From the NCBI GenBank assembly GCA_010015745.1, contig ML978191.1:186001-250000 (forward strand): a DNA stretch of 64,000 bases. Direction: 5' to 3'. Below the pieces are notes generated by a model. That model made no database searches and was not told where the DNA came from. It worked only from the letters and a program-made list of their open reading frames with translations. Source of the stretch: Setomelanomma holmii (Eukaryota; Ascomycota; Dothideomycetes; Pleosporales; Phaeosphaeriaceae). The stretch's first letter is position 1, and the number at the start of each line of letters is the position of its first letter. Of the stretch, positions 9,741 to 21,242 are shown in pieces. The translations under genes were made by a program, and so were the position numbers.

Positions 9741-11011
9741 ATGGACGCCGCGGCGATGGAGGTCGCTCGCCTTGTGCTACTACGCCAGGCGGAGTCAACA
9801 CCTCCAGAGGATACACCCGACCAGACTGTAACATGTACCGGGAGCAACGGCTATGATGGTCGCATGGGCGTTCGCATATCAGCCATTTTTGTCATTCTGG
9901 TCGGATCGACCCTTGGTACGTCACTTCCATCAAAGACGTTGCCACGTTCAAATGTGTCAAACTCCTTCAGGGTCTGACATTTTGACAGGTGCCATTTTCC
10001 CAACATTCGCGAAGCGAAGTCAGTCGGCATTGGTACCCTCATGGGTGTTCTTCGTCGTAAAGTACTTCGGATCAGGTGTCATTGTTGCTACAGCATTTAT
10101 ACACTTACTTGCACCGGCGAACGAGGCCTTGACAAACGAGTGTCTCACTGGTGTCATCGCAAAGTATCCTTGGGTCGAAGGTATCGTCCTCATGACCATC
10201 TTTGTCATGTTCTTCCTTGAACTAATGGTTATGCGGTACGCCGACTTCGGCTCCGGCCATGACCATGGACACTCGCACAATCATGGTCACAGTCCAGTCA
10301 ATGGCGACGACTTGAGTCTCGAGGATCGCAAGCGTGCTCCTGAAGACACAGAAGCAGCTCCATCAAATCCTCACATCCCCGGCGAAGATCACCTCGGCCA
10401 CCAGCGCGATCACATCGCCAACTCAGAGCTTCCCACCAACTGGGAGGTGCAACACATGATTCCGGAGACATACTCGGCGCAGCTTACAGCCGTTTTCATT
10501 CTAGAGTTTGGCGTCATCTTCCACTCCATCTTCATCGGCCTCACACTCGCCGTCGCTGGAGAAGAATTCATCACACTCTACATCGTGCTCGTATTCCACC
10601 AGACCTTTGAAGGTCTTGGCCTGGGTGCCCGTCTTGCAGAAGTTCCATGGCCGAAGTCGAAGCGATGGACACCATATCTGCTCGCACTCGGCTACGGGGT
10701 TTCGACGCCGATCGCTATTACAATTGGGTTGAGCGTCAGGACGAGCTTTGCGCCGGAAGGGCGGACCACGTTGATGGTCAACGGAGTTTTCGACTCGATC
10801 TCTGCGGGAATTTTGATTTACACTGGGTTGATTGAGCTAATGGCACATGAGTTTATGTTCAGCCCGTACATGCAGAAGGGTCCTGTCAGCCGGACGCTGT
10901 ATGCGCTTCTGCTCATGACAGTTGGAGCTGGTAAGTTTCATGTCGTCCCCTCGCATCAAATATCGCTAACCTATTGCAGGTTTGATGGCTCTGCTTGGGT
11001 ACTGGGCTTGA
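9741..11011 (+). CDS. ZIP-family zinc transporter (Zrt1/Zrt2 type)
   Basis: Three exons (9741-9915, 9989-10930, 10980-11011) give 382 residues; the introns are 73 and 49 nt. ZIP proteins import zinc or iron across the plasma membrane through eight helices. The cytoplasmic loop between helices 3 and 4 carries the His-rich metal motif at residues 149-159 (HDHGHSHNHGH). Helix 4 has HSIFIGLTLAV (H236) and helix 5 has HQTFEGLGLG (H262, E266), the metal-binding residues of the pore. The very short last exon supplies the conserved end GLMALLGYWA. The start at 9741 follows a CTACC context and gives an N-terminus of the usual length. I saw no clear Zap1-type site upstream. Substrate choice (zinc rather than iron) is inferred from similarity to fungal Zrt proteins. 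Confidence 0.93.
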
Positions 11012-11639
11012 GTCACCATGCTTTTGTCCACGGTCAATGCTTCAGTTCAGGGTATACATTTAGCTAGACTTGCCGCAACGGCACGCGGACGTCTCGCGCA
11101 CTACAGTGATATCTGATACCCGAAGATAGTCTGTGTTGTTTCTCACCTGAGCGTTTCGAGTTCTGCGAAGCGAGTTGGCCTCAATGCATATAAACATAAT
11201 AGAGATGACTTTACTGCAATCTGTCCTTAATGCTGTATGATATTCCAATCTTAAGCTGTGCTGTGATACGCTACTAAACGATCAGGGGGTATCTCTTAAA
11301 AGTACACGTGCAAATGCAACGGGAACCGCCCAATCCCAAATGACTCGAAATTTTGTCCAAGATGCAAGTAGCCAGCTGACGACGGCGGCCCACGAGATCA
11401 GACATTATCTGATTGTGAAGCGAAAGAGGATGGCCAACTCTCTAGTACTGCGGCCGTTAGTAAGACATAGGAAACATTCGTACGACGTTGAAATCACATT
11501 CAACGTGTGGTGCCGGATTGCGCCGGGAAAATGCAATGCAATGCAACCTAAACGAAGGAAGATGGAAACGCCAGGGGTATGTATTCGCAAATAACAAAGG
11601 AAATCAAAATGCAACGTGAGATCAAATGTTGCTGGGAAA
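11012..11639. other. Convergent 3' region, 628 bp
   Basis: This lies between the ends of the ZIP transporter and the reverse-strand coiled-coil gene. It should contain both 3' UTRs. I see no gene. Confidence 0.5.
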
Positions 11640-13697
11640 TCACGAAGCTCCCAGAGCCTCGATGGAAGCTTGAAGACGCTGTATGCGCTCCTCAAACGGC
11701 GAGTCGAGATGTGCCACGCTGTCTGGGACGTCGAGCGCGTCAATGTCGACGCCGCTATCGCGGTCAACGATGCGCTCAACGGCGTTAGCGAAGAACGGGG
11801 ACTCGAGGGCATCCAGGCCGTCGATGGAGCGGTGGAGCGGGCTCCACGGGCTGAGAAGACCTTTAGATTCCTCGGCGTGCTCGGCGTCGTGGTCGTCTTC
11901 TGAGACGAGGACGCGGCCGCCTAGCTTGACGTCGCTGGGTCGGACCTGGTATTCGAGTGCCTTTTGGCCGTCTTTGATGAGTTGCTCGGTCCAGTTCATG
12001 CAGCGTTTCAGGCTTTGGTTCATTTTTTGGCTGTCGACGAGCAGTTCGCGATGTTTTGAGAGATCGAGCTGGAGGTGCTTTTCGTCGCGGAAGCGGTGGA
12101 CTTCGTCGCGCTCTAATTGGGCTGATGGGCTTAGTTGGCTTTCGTCGAAGGATGAGTCGCTGCTGTCTGGATCGTCGTTTGCCTCTTCGGCTTCTGGTTC
12201 TGGATCAAGCTCCTCTTCGCCTTCTGACATGTCTGATAGCTCGCCAATGCGAGCGCCAACCTCTAGCGGAGAACCTGCCGTGTCCATGGAGAAGCGACCC
12301 GCTCTGCTCATTCGGCGGAATCGTCTCAGCTCAGCTTTCTGCTTGCGAACTTCTTTTTCAAGGCCACGATTGATGGCTAAGAGCGACGAGTTGCTGATCT
12401 CAAGGTCGAGCACTTTCCTCTCGCGTCGCGCATTTGCAGCAAGCTCGTTCATCATCTCCAGCGCACTCTGCCCATTGCTTGGCTTGGTGGGGCTCGCAGG
12501 CGGTGGCGAGGATATCGGGGAGAACGATATGGGTGGCGGAGATGGAGCAGACGGTATACTGTCAGCCAGAGATCCATTGCTAACCAGCCGATTCTCAGAG
12601 TGTAGGGGGCTAGGCGAGAACGCGGAAGGATCATTGGCGGGTGCCATCTTCAAGTCTGCTACCGAATCGATGGATGACAGACTAGCACTTTTGCTGTGAC
12701 TTGCTCTTATAACATGCGAAGCCGCGCTTGACCGCCTCCTAGAGATGTCTGGTACGTCCTGCGGGTTGGGACCAGACAAGATTGACAGAGCTGAGTTACG
12801 CGAGACGATCGATGGTCGCATGACTTGTGAGGCGCCTTTCCGATACGAAAGATGTGCCCATTCTTTGGTTGGCGAGGGCGGTCGGAAGGTTTGTCCAGGT
12901 GCGACATTCGAGCTGGGATCCAGTGGCTCCGGCGAGACGGACATGGGAGAAGGGATCATGGCAGGAGTCGGGTTTCTGGCATCAGCAATTGAATCAGCAT
13001 GGAAGAACTTGCTTTCCACTTGTGATTGACCGGTAGTCGGGACGGGCGGAGAAGGTGCTTCATGTCGCCGTGTAGTCTCATCCTGCTTGCCATTCGCATA
13101 GAAGAACAGTGGCGCTTTCTTTTGAGGCGCTGGTTGCTCCTGAGGTCTCACATCGCTGGCGTGGAAGAACAACGGGGAGGTAGGCTTGGCCGAGCCGCTC
13201 TCTGATGGTCCAGAGTTGTATATATTTGATAGAGGTGGCCTCTGAGCCTGGTTGCCGCCTTGACCGGGAATGCTGCGGGGGCGAGCGCCACTCTGAGCGC
13301 CTTTGTTGCCAACTCCTAGTGCATTGTATCCGATGCCCTGCTCTTTCGTAGGAAAGTCAATCGTGGAAGTCGGTCGCGAGGAAGCTGGCGTGCTTATTGG
13401 AGTGCCACTGGGTGTCGAAGTTGGGCTCTCTACGCCTACACGAGATTTTCTTGATGACGAGCGAGGCGTGACATTGCTGTTGAGAAAGGCCTTGACTGGC
13501 GTAACATCCTCGAAGCTTGTAGTATTGACCCTCGGTGTGGTCGCAGTGCCGCTGCGCACAGTACGATTTGATTGCGAGCTGTTCGCAGACGCTGGAGTGG
13601 GTGCAGCGGCGAGTCGAGGTGTGAGGGGTGTCTTTGCGGTCCGATTGCTCGCGAGCTTCGGCTTGAGGTTATTCTGGGGGTTTCGGTCGATGGGCAT
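11640..13697 (-). CDS. Disordered/coiled-coil protein with FF[H/Y]A motifs
   Basis: A single uninterrupted frame of 685 residues. I do not recognise a named domain. The first 400 residues are Ser/Pro/Thr/Asn-rich and probably disordered, with many TP and SP pairs (KTPLTPRL, VTPRSSSRK). Within them a short motif recurs three times: PLFFHASD, PLFFYANG and KFFHADS. Around residues 410-475 is a charged helix (NELAANARRERKVLDLEIS, then GLEKEVRKQKAELRRF), a likely coiled coil. It is followed by an acidic stretch (SEGEEELDPEPEAEEANDD) and a second helical segment near the C-terminus. A cytoskeletal or cell-cycle scaffold is possible but unproven. It shares a 381-bp divergent promoter with the polymerase kappa gene. 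Confidence 0.8.
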   Translation of the reverse strand: MPIDRNPQNNLKPKLASNRTAKTPLTPRLAAAPTPASANSSQSNRTVRSGTATTPRVNTTSFEDVTPVKAFLNSNVTPRSSSRKSRVGVESPTSTPSGTPISTPASSRPTSTIDFPTKEQGIGYNALGVGNKGAQSGARPRSIPGQGGNQAQRPPLSNIYNSGPSESGSAKPTSPLFFHASDVRPQEQPAPQKKAPLFFYANGKQDETTRRHEAPSPPVPTTGQSQVESKFFHADSIADARNPTPAMIPSPMSVSPEPLDPSSNVAPGQTFRPPSPTKEWAHLSYRKGASQVMRPSIVSRNSALSILSGPNPQDVPDISRRRSSAASHVIRASHSKSASLSSIDSVADLKMAPANDPSAFSPSPLHSENRLVSNGSLADSIPSAPSPPPISFSPISSPPPASPTKPSNGQSALEMMNELAANARRERKVLDLEISNSSLLAINRGLEKEVRKQKAELRRFRRMSRAGRFSMDTAGSPLEVGARIGELSDMSEGEEELDPEPEAEEANDDPDSSDSSFDESQLSPSAQLERDEVHRFRDEKHLQLDLSKHRELLVDSQKMNQSLKRCMNWTEQLIKDGQKALEYQVRPSDVKLGGRVLVSEDDHDAEHAEESKGLLSPWSPLHRSIDGLDALESPFFANAVERIVDRDSGVDIDALDVPDSVAHLDSPFEERIQRLQASIEALGAS

Positions 13698-14078
13698 CCT
13701 CCTCGCTTAATTCAACTCTTGTTTGAAGATTGCTTGAAGTGCGTGACGGGTGCTCATGGCCTGGCGGTGTGGCAATAGCACGGTTGCTGGGCGGGAGCCG
13801 TGTTTTGACTCTGCTTGTTGATGATCGGGGCCTCGGTGACTGGATTCCACACCGTCAAAACAGTTATATCCGTACGTGCGACACCCCACGTTACAATGGC
13901 GGCGATGCTTGGGGGGACGTGTCTGGAGGTGCGTCCATAGCCATGCAGCGGACAATGGCGAGAGGGATACCGGGCAGCGGTAGGCGTTTGTTGTGGTGTG
14001 AGATGAGTTGGATCTGGTGGCTCGTGGATCCATCCTGGGTATCCTTGTGGATGCTCGGCGGCTAGTCCCGCTTGAGTT
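13698..14078. other. Divergent promoter region, 381 bp
   Basis: This lies between the reverse-strand coiled-coil gene (start 13697) and the forward polymerase kappa gene. Reverse frames across it are not supported as genes. Confidence 0.5.
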
Positions 14079-16211
14079 TTGGCGTTGAAGCGCGTCATTA
14101 CTTTCACGAGCCTCCAGTCGCGTCAGCAATCTTCACCTTACTGTTCCCAGGATGGCATCGCAAGAACAATGAGCCATGCGCCAGCGTCTTCCAAGTCACT
14201 GCAGCCGCCCCCATTGCCAAGAGGCACCACGCGATGCCAGCATGGTCCTGCAGACTCGTCCAACCAGCCGGGTGCCGCCTCAACTCCCACCATGAGCCGA
14301 GCTAACACCAGAGATGGTACACATGAAGCTCAAGCTGAACAACCAGTGCCTTCCAAACCCTCTGATGAGCGCCCACAGCCTTCGCGGACATTCTCCAACG
14401 ACCATGATACCCTCAAATACCATCTGCTTGGGCCTTCGCTCACCAAAGCTGGCCAGGACACGGTCGACCAGACGAAAGTGTCAGAAATCATATACAATGC
14501 CTCAAAGGGCTCCAAGTTCTTCAATAATGAAGAAGTCAAGGACAAGAACCTCACGGAGAAGATCGACAGGATTTTGTCCAAGCGACGGCAGCTCGAGAAG
14601 CTTGATCTCAGCTCAGACATGCGCAGGGCGGACGACTACATCGCTGAGCTCGAGCTGAGTCGAGACTTGAGCCAAGTAGTGGTGCATCTCGACTGCGATG
14701 CTTTCTATGCGGCGGTCGAAGAGCTCGATCGCCCAGAGCTCAGAGATGTGCCCATGGCGGTGGGCAAGGGTGTACTGACGACCTGCAACTACCACGCGAG
14801 GAAGTTCGGTTGTCGCTCTGGCATGGCTGGCTTTGTCGCCATGAAGCTCTGCCCACAGCTCATCTGCGTGCCAATGAATTTTGCCAAGTACATGGCCAAG
14901 GCAGAGGAAGTTCGCGAAGTGCTCGCGCTATACGATCCTGGCTTCGAGAGCGCCAGTTGTGATGAAGCATATTTGAACCTCACACAATACTGCCAAGAAC
15001 ACCACATGACACCAGAAGAGGCTGTCAGCCGGCTCCGTGCCGAAGTCCACGAGAAGGCCAAAATCACCGTCTCCGCAGGAATCGCAGCCAACGCCAAACT
15101 CGCCAAAATCTGCTCGAACAAGAACAAGCCAAACGGACAATTCTTCCTCCCCAGCGATAGGCAGACGATCATGGAATTTATGAAGACCATGCCGACGCGC
15201 AAGGTCAACGGCATAGGACGTGTTTTCGAGCGAGAGCTGGATGCTATTGGTGTGAAGACTTGTGGAGATATCTATGCACATCGAGCATACATGGCGAAGC
15301 TGTTTGGAGTCAAGGCTTTTCAATTTCTGATGCAATGCTACTTAGGCCTAGGCCGAACCAAGATCCAGCGAGCGGAAGACTACGAGCGCAAAAGCGTCGG
15401 CACCGAGACCACGTTCAGAGAGCTGCAATCGCCAGATGATCTGCGAGACAAACTCCGTCACATCGCAGAGGAGCTTGAAGGCGACTTGAAGCGCACCGAA
15501 TACAAGGGAAGAACGCTGTGCATCAAGATCAAGCTACACACGTACGAAGTACATACTCGTCAAACCACCCCTCCATTCGCCGTCCACCGCGCAGACGATT
15601 TATACAAATACAGCCTCCCGATGTTGGAGAAGCTGATGAAGGAGATACCAAACATGAAACTACGATTGATGGGGTTACGGGTTACACATATTGTCAGCAC
15701 CAAGAAACCTGGAATCGACTTCTTTGGTCGCGTCAAACCTCCGAGTACGGCATCCAAGCCAGCTAAGTCGAGCAACGAGGGCGACTGGGAGACATGGCCC
15801 GAAGAAGAGTTTGAAGAAGCAGCACGACAAGAACGCAATGACGAGATGAACGAGTTGGAGAAGTTGTCGCAGGAGTATGCAGATCAGCAAGATGCAGGAC
15901 CCACTCCTACATGCGAGATCGAACAGCCCAAGACAGCTGCTGAAGAGTGGACATGTCCGATTTGCAGTCTACCGCAACCACCGGATGATGCCACGTTCAA
16001 CGCGCATATCGACTTCTGCCTATCGAAGCAGACTATCAAGGATGTTGTTAAGTCCACAACACCCGTCGCGCCAAAGCTGGAGAAACAGCAGAGTGTACCG
16101 AAAACAGTGCAGAAGAAGGGGAAACGCGGTCGTCCGAAGAATGAGCAGGTGCCTTCGGATGAGCAGGCTAGAGAGAAGAGACGAGCTTTCTTTACATTGG
16201 GCGGGACATGA
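14079..16211 (+). CDS. DNA polymerase kappa (Y family, DinB type)
   Basis: An intronless frame of 710 residues; the true start may be the ATG at 14169 (residue 31), which still precedes all conserved parts. This translesion polymerase copies past damaged bases in the nucleus. The catalytic palm shows HLDCDAFYA (D205, D207) and SCDEAYLN (D295, E296), the metal-binding acidic residues. An N-terminal extension (FNNEEVKDKNLTEKI, KRRQLEKLDL) matches the N-clasp that separates eukaryotic kappa from bacterial DinB. The helix-hairpin-helix region (KVNGIGRVFERELDAIG) and little finger follow. Near residue 626 is a C2HC ubiquitin-binding zinc finger (CPICSLPQPPDD, HIDFC), which recruits the enzyme to ubiquitylated PCNA. 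A basic tail (KKGKRGRPK) is a probable nuclear signal. Confidence 0.95.
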   Translation: MALKRVITFTSLQSRQQSSPYCSQDGIARTMSHAPASSKSLQPPPLPRGTTRCQHGPADSSNQPGAASTPTMSRANTRDGTHEAQAEQPVPSKPSDERPQPSRTFSNDHDTLKYHLLGPSLTKAGQDTVDQTKVSEIIYNASKGSKFFNNEEVKDKNLTEKIDRILSKRRQLEKLDLSSDMRRADDYIAELELSRDLSQVVVHLDCDAFYAAVEELDRPELRDVPMAVGKGVLTTCNYHARKFGCRSGMAGFVAMKLCPQLICVPMNFAKYMAKAEEVREVLALYDPGFESASCDEAYLNLTQYCQEHHMTPEEAVSRLRAEVHEKAKITVSAGIAANAKLAKICSNKNKPNGQFFLPSDRQTIMEFMKTMPTRKVNGIGRVFERELDAIGVKTCGDIYAHRAYMAKLFGVKAFQFLMQCYLGLGRTKIQRAEDYERKSVGTETTFRELQSPDDLRDKLRHIAEELEGDLKRTEYKGRTLCIKIKLHTYEVHTRQTTPPFAVHRADDLYKYSLPMLEKLMKEIPNMKLRLMGLRVTHIVSTKKPGIDFFGRVKPPSTASKPAKSSNEGDWETWPEEEFEEAARQERNDEMNELEKLSQEYADQQDAGPTPTCEIEQPKTAAEEWTCPICSLPQPPDDATFNAHIDFCLSKQTIKDVVKSTTPVAPKLEKQQSVPKTVQKKGKRGRPKNEQVPSDEQAREKRRAFFTLGGT

Positions 16212-16448
16212 CTGTACGGTCCGGGAATGGATAGATGTAGATGATGATACCCACAAGCATGAGAACAATTCCATCCCAGCCTTGCTAGCGACTTTTCCAT
16301 ATCCGATATCTCAGCCAGAACCCCAGAGGAAAATTCAACAACAGATAGTACAAACAGTCAAGGGGTATCGAACAAACCTCACATCAAAACCATTCCAGAA
16401 TCCCCCCAAATCGCCCCCCCAATTTCACCTTCCTTCCCAAGCACTCAA

Positions 16449-19400
16449 TCACCACCCACCCCTCTCAACCCTCCGCTCCCTCCTCCCCACCTCCCTCTCA
16501 CTCAATCCCTGCCAACTCCCCGTACTATACCCAATCCCGCTCTCCCTATGACTCCGCTCCAGCCTCGCATCGGCATTCGCCTCGCTATACCCCGGCGGCA
16601 CAGGCCACTGCATGCCCTCTGGGCTGAACGGATACCCAGCGAGATCGGTGTTCATACTTCCCACCGTTTCTCGCAAGGGGGAACGTGGCGGCGGGAGGGG
16701 CAGGCGGTTCATGTTGAAGTCAAAGTCTGCTTGTGGGAGATTGTTGAGCTGGAAGTTTGGGCTTGGGTTGTTGGTATGCTGCGATCTGGCCAGACTTGCG
16801 GGAGTGGGGTGTGGTGGGTATGGTTGTTGGGGGAGGGAATCGTAGCGTGGTTTCCAGTCGTTAAAGTCTGATTGTTTGGACTTTTCGTTTTCGCGGCGTT
16901 GGGCGAATTCTTGGGTGAATGTTTGTGCTGCGTTTGGGTGTAAGCTGAGATTGTTGATTTTCTCGTTGATGCGGTGGATGTCGTTTTGCATCAGTGTTGC
17001 GCCGTCGAGGTCAAGGGGTGGAGGGGAGGTGTCGCGGCGGAGGTCTTGTCGGGATGAGGCTTGTGCGCGGATCTCGTTGGAAGTTGATATTGAGGAGGTG
17101 TCGTGGGATGCAGTGGCCTCGAGTTCGGCGGGTGCGCTTTGCGCGGGTGCAGGATCCCAGCTTCTTTGCCAGCACCAAGAGCGTTTCTGGCTGGCCTCAA
17201 GGTAGTCTATTTGTCCGTTGGTGACCCATTCTGGGCAGCGCTTGAGATCTGTGCAGAGGAAGTAACGCGCCCCATCGGTGTGTTTTAGGCCTTGGACATC
17301 GACAGAGAGCTTGGAGAGAACTTGAAGGATGCCGTATAGAAGGACCCAGCGACCCAAGCGGGCTTCTCGAGGTGTACTTTTGCTGAGGTCAGTCGTCATT
17401 TCGAATTGTTCGAATTTATCGATGAGAGTAGACCCTACACGAATGTCGGTAAGCTGGGAAGACAATTCAGGCAGTCCAGAAGCTGTCCACTTACCATTGA
17501 AATTGACGTCCAGCTTCTCGATATTTGTTGCATCACTGAACAAGATCGAGAGCTGCAAATGAGCTTTGGCGTCCTTTGTGACATCTTTACTTTTGTCCTT
17601 CTTCAATCCAGAGAAGAAGCTCTTCTTCTCCTTCTCCTTCGTCGTCTTTGGTATGTCCCGTGGCAACAGTGGGTAAGGGTGTGGAATGTGAGAGTATCCA
17701 AAGTTTGCATCGAACCGGACAAGTAGATCAGTCATTCCAAGCTCTGGCAGATCCGCTTTGAAGTCGTCATTCTTTCTGTGTGCCATTTCCCACTTTCTGC
17801 TGGCACGTTCTTCGCGAGGGTTCCAAACCACGTCTCGGTTGACCAAGTAGTCGTACAAAGAGCCAAAATCGTCTTGCAAGGCCAGGGCGATCTTACGGTT
17901 TAGCCATGTCTTGTTGGTTGCAAGCGGCCAATTGCCGTAGTTGCGGGTATAGTGGTTGATCAGGAAAAGCCGGAAAGCTTGGTAGCTCTGATAGACAGGA
18001 CTGTTGGGAATTCTTGACGCATCTTCCCAGAGGTCGTTGAAGTCAAAGTTGGCCAGCTTCTCCTCTGCTTCCATGACGTGTAGTTTCAAGGTCTTCGCCG
18101 CGATGGTAAGGTTTCTTCTTGTGACGATAGATAGACGCTTGAACTCGGGGACCTCCTCGAGCTCCGGTATCATCACCCCGGCAAGATGTACAAAATTCTC
18201 CAGATAACCTTGCCGCCATTTCACATTGTCTTGTTCAGACCAGGCAAGAAGACACATTCCGCTCTTGATACTATTTCGCACGTCGTCGAGTCCATGTTGG
18301 CCCAAGTAATTCGTGACCATCTGCACACTTCGTTCGCGTGACGAAAGCCTTGACTGACTGTTGTCCAGATCATACATGATCTCGATCTCACGTTGAAGAG
18401 TGCTGAGCATGTCATACAATTCAGCGCCAACGATGGGCTTCCCATGCAGGATTGCGAGGAAGTTCCGAATAGCAACGTGATATAAGCGTTGTTCCTGCGC
18501 TGTTTTGCATCGCTCGGGAGCCGGAAAGTGTATCTCATGAGTCGGATTGCGCTGGGAAGCACGCTGGAAAGGTGGTGGGGAGTTCGACCGGCCCGAGCGA
18601 TCAGATAGCTGGTCCAGGCGAGAAGCAGCTCTCGTCGATATTCCGTTATAGGCTTGGTCGACGTCGAAAGGTGGCGGTGATCGTCCACCTGGAGATGTGG
18701 GTTTAAGCATCCGTCGATGCCCCGTTTGTGTGTCGTTATGTAGATATGCATTTCTGGGACGCGATGACTCTGGACTGCTCGGCAACATCCACTCATTGTC
18801 ATCGTCGTCAATACGTCCGTACTGTAGAGCATTGCTCAGCCACGTTGAGCCCGAGCGTTTGAGTACTTCGAGATCTGCACGGATCGAAGCAAGTTGACTA
18901 GCCTCGTCCGCTTGCTCCTCTGTGAAATAGATGAGAACGCTTCCGTTATGCATGTCCTCGTCCTTATGTTCCAATTAGAGCAGGTCTATACAGAGGGCAT
19001 GGGACATTTACCAGGGCAAAGCCGCCATATGGACGCATTCCATCCTTGCCACCTTCCCAGACTTTGAAGTTCATCCATGTCTTGTGGTTCGCGGACGGAT
19101 AGGAAGCTGAAGACTCGGCTCGAAAAGCTGGAGGTGCAGGTGACGGCGCGACTGGTCTCTTGACTGGTACTCCACCTCCCCTACCTCGTGGAGCTTTCGT
19201 CTCCTTTCCCTTTGCATGGTATTTGGTCTTGTCTCTGTCTCTCGATGAAACGTCAGACACCGATGTGGACCCGCCTCCAGATGATTGAGGTGGGTGCGAG
19301 TCGGTGGAATATTGCGTATTGAAGCGCGGCCGATTGGCGCTGTCGTTAGTACCACTGCTTCGTGAAGTTCCGCGACTTGAAACTGTGATCGACCGGGATA

Positions 19401-19569
19401 TCCCGTTTCTGGGATTGTTCACGCTCGGCGTTGCACGCCAATCAGCAAAACCGTCGTGGGGCTCGTAGATCGTATCAATTCCAGGGGCCTTGGTCTTGCC
19501 AATTTTCTTCTCCTTCTTTTCAATGTCCTTGGTCTGGACCTTGCGGCTTCGAGCCCCTCGTGCCGACAT
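16449..19569 (-). CDS. Large fungal-specific protein of unknown function
   Basis: The start is at 19569. Exons are 19569-19012, 18962-17495 and 17434-16449. The first intron is 49 nt. The second, at 17435-17494, is exactly 60 nt without a stop, so it hides inside the open frame. Its signals are strong (GTAAGT donor, CTTACC branch, TGTAG acceptor), and removing it joins DVNFNG to STLIDKFEQF. The product has 1,003 residues. A basic Ser-rich N-terminus leads to a conserved block (KTWMNFKVWEGGKDGM, GGFAL, then SVLIYFTEEQ) shared, to my memory, with a fungal family annotated only as a domain of unknown function. A helical middle section follows, then a Pro-rich disordered tail. No enzymatic motif is visible. 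Confidence 0.85.
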
Positions 19570-21242
19570 TGTTGTTTAGGCAGCCAGCGTTCTCCTTTGT
19601 GAGCGCCGTAGCCCTCAAAATGTCCAATGTGTGGGAAGAGGTCGTGGCCGGAATGTCCTTGGTGTGATCGCACACCGGAGGAAAAGGAACGCGAGTGTGG
19701 AAGCAAGGGAATGTGGAGATGTTGGGCTGTGGGAGCTATTGTGGCCTTGAACTTGCAAACATCAGGCTACGAGACCGCCACGGCTGAAGGCTGAAGGTTG
19801 GTGTCACGGTGGCTCACAAAGACATCCTGGAAAAAGAGCAAGCCATTGGTGGCCAAAAGAACGAAAAGAGCGACAGAGGACGAATAGCCTGAAAGGCTTG
19901 CGTGAAGCTGAGCGAGCTGGAGTAGTATAAATTGATTTGCTTCCAGGACCCTCGCTGGCACGTCCCGCAGTTCTAGGTGTGGAGAACGAGTCTCCTGCAA
20001 CGAGCATAGCGGACTGTGCCTGTGGTCTGGTTCCGATAAGCAACCCTGTTCGTCTTACCGATTGCTGTTCGCTGGAGTTGACCAAGCGAGTGGTTTACTG
20101 CAGCCACAAGGCGAGACGAGCCCTCCGCAGAACAGCTGCATACTGGTGGAGAGACCAAGAGCGCCTCTAGTGAGCTGTCTGAGCTCGAGGGCACTGAGCG
20201 GCCCGAACACTGCTGTGATAAGACAGGGCTGATTGCCGTTAATTCGAGGTCTGGGCGTCAGCAATACCGTTCATCCTGCGAAAGGAAATGAACGTGCCGC
20301 CATCCATCGCACGTGAAACGTGTGGCTTCAAAGACGTGAGGTAGCTGAAATGCGTCTGGAGGCTGGACAAACATCGTGTCAATTGCTATTTGAGATAGAA
20401 AAGGCTCGAGGCAAGACTAGAAGCGTGGCACGTTTTCTTTTCCCATGCAAGGATGCAGCTAACGGCGCGTGGTGAGCTCGGACTACGAAAGTGGAAGCGA
20501 GCCCAAGGCTAGAAAGTAGTCGCGGGAACGCTGACGGCTGGACCACAGAATACACTTTCGGGGGACCCCTCGCCTTGCGACGTCGTGGGAATCTCCGGAG
20601 ATGACTTTCCCAGTCGACGCCGAGATTCGTTTCATGGTTCATGATGTGGACTGAGTTGCCGATATCTGCCGCGTCCCCGCGCTGCAGTGAGCACCAGCTG
20701 TTCGTGGACGCCATGTGCGCAGCCGCTTCGACGTGTCCCAGTACACCGGTGGACCCACATACCTACGGAGAACCGGCATGGTATCTTGCTTGATCTTGAG
20801 AGAAATGCGCGTATCGAGCACTATGTCGCAATTGCAACAATTTCAAAAAAGTGTGGCTTCCGGTTGGCTCGAAAAGCAGAAGGCGCGGGCCCAGCCACAA
20901 CACCAGCCTTTTTCCCCGCCATCCCATACCCTTGCCTAGGGTGTATAACTAGTTTCCTCTCACCATCATACGTCACTTACCACGTTCTACCACGACCATT
21001 TGCACCGTTGCTGCCGAGATCTGATCGCAAACAAGCTGCATCCTGGTCAATACCACGTCTTAAAGGCGCGGCTTCCTGCATCTTTCTGCCTGCAACTGCC
21101 TCGTACCTTTTCATCCACTGCGTCGCACTCGCCAGCCTGCATCGTTACACGGTGGTGCACTGAACCACGGGTTGACTGACAAGCCCTCTGCCAACGACTT
21201 CCATTACCCCAAACCAGACTCGAATAATACATCACCGCTATC
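19570..21242. other. Divergent intergenic region, 1.67 kb
   Basis: This lies between a reverse-strand gene (start 19569) and the forward MARVEL-type gene (start 21243). Pyrimidine-rich stretches at about 20,930-21,230 probably include the promoter and leader of the latter. No gene is supported. Confidence 0.5.

Noticed and set aside
10603..10614. ACCTTTGAAGGT palindrome in the ZIP gene, like a zinc-response element
   Set aside because: It is one base longer than the Zap1 consensus, lies inside a conserved coding segment (TFEGL), and is not upstream of the gene.
11683..12699. 338-codon Ser-rich forward frame
   Set aside because: It is the antisense shadow of the 685-residue coiled-coil gene; Ser-rich antisense frames arise from such codon usage.
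16374..16550. C-rich/pyrimidine tract near 16.4-16.55 kb as a possible structural element
   Set aside because: Most of it is explained by the Arg/Gly/Glu-rich C-terminal codons of the reverse-strand gene ending at 16449 and its 3' UTR.
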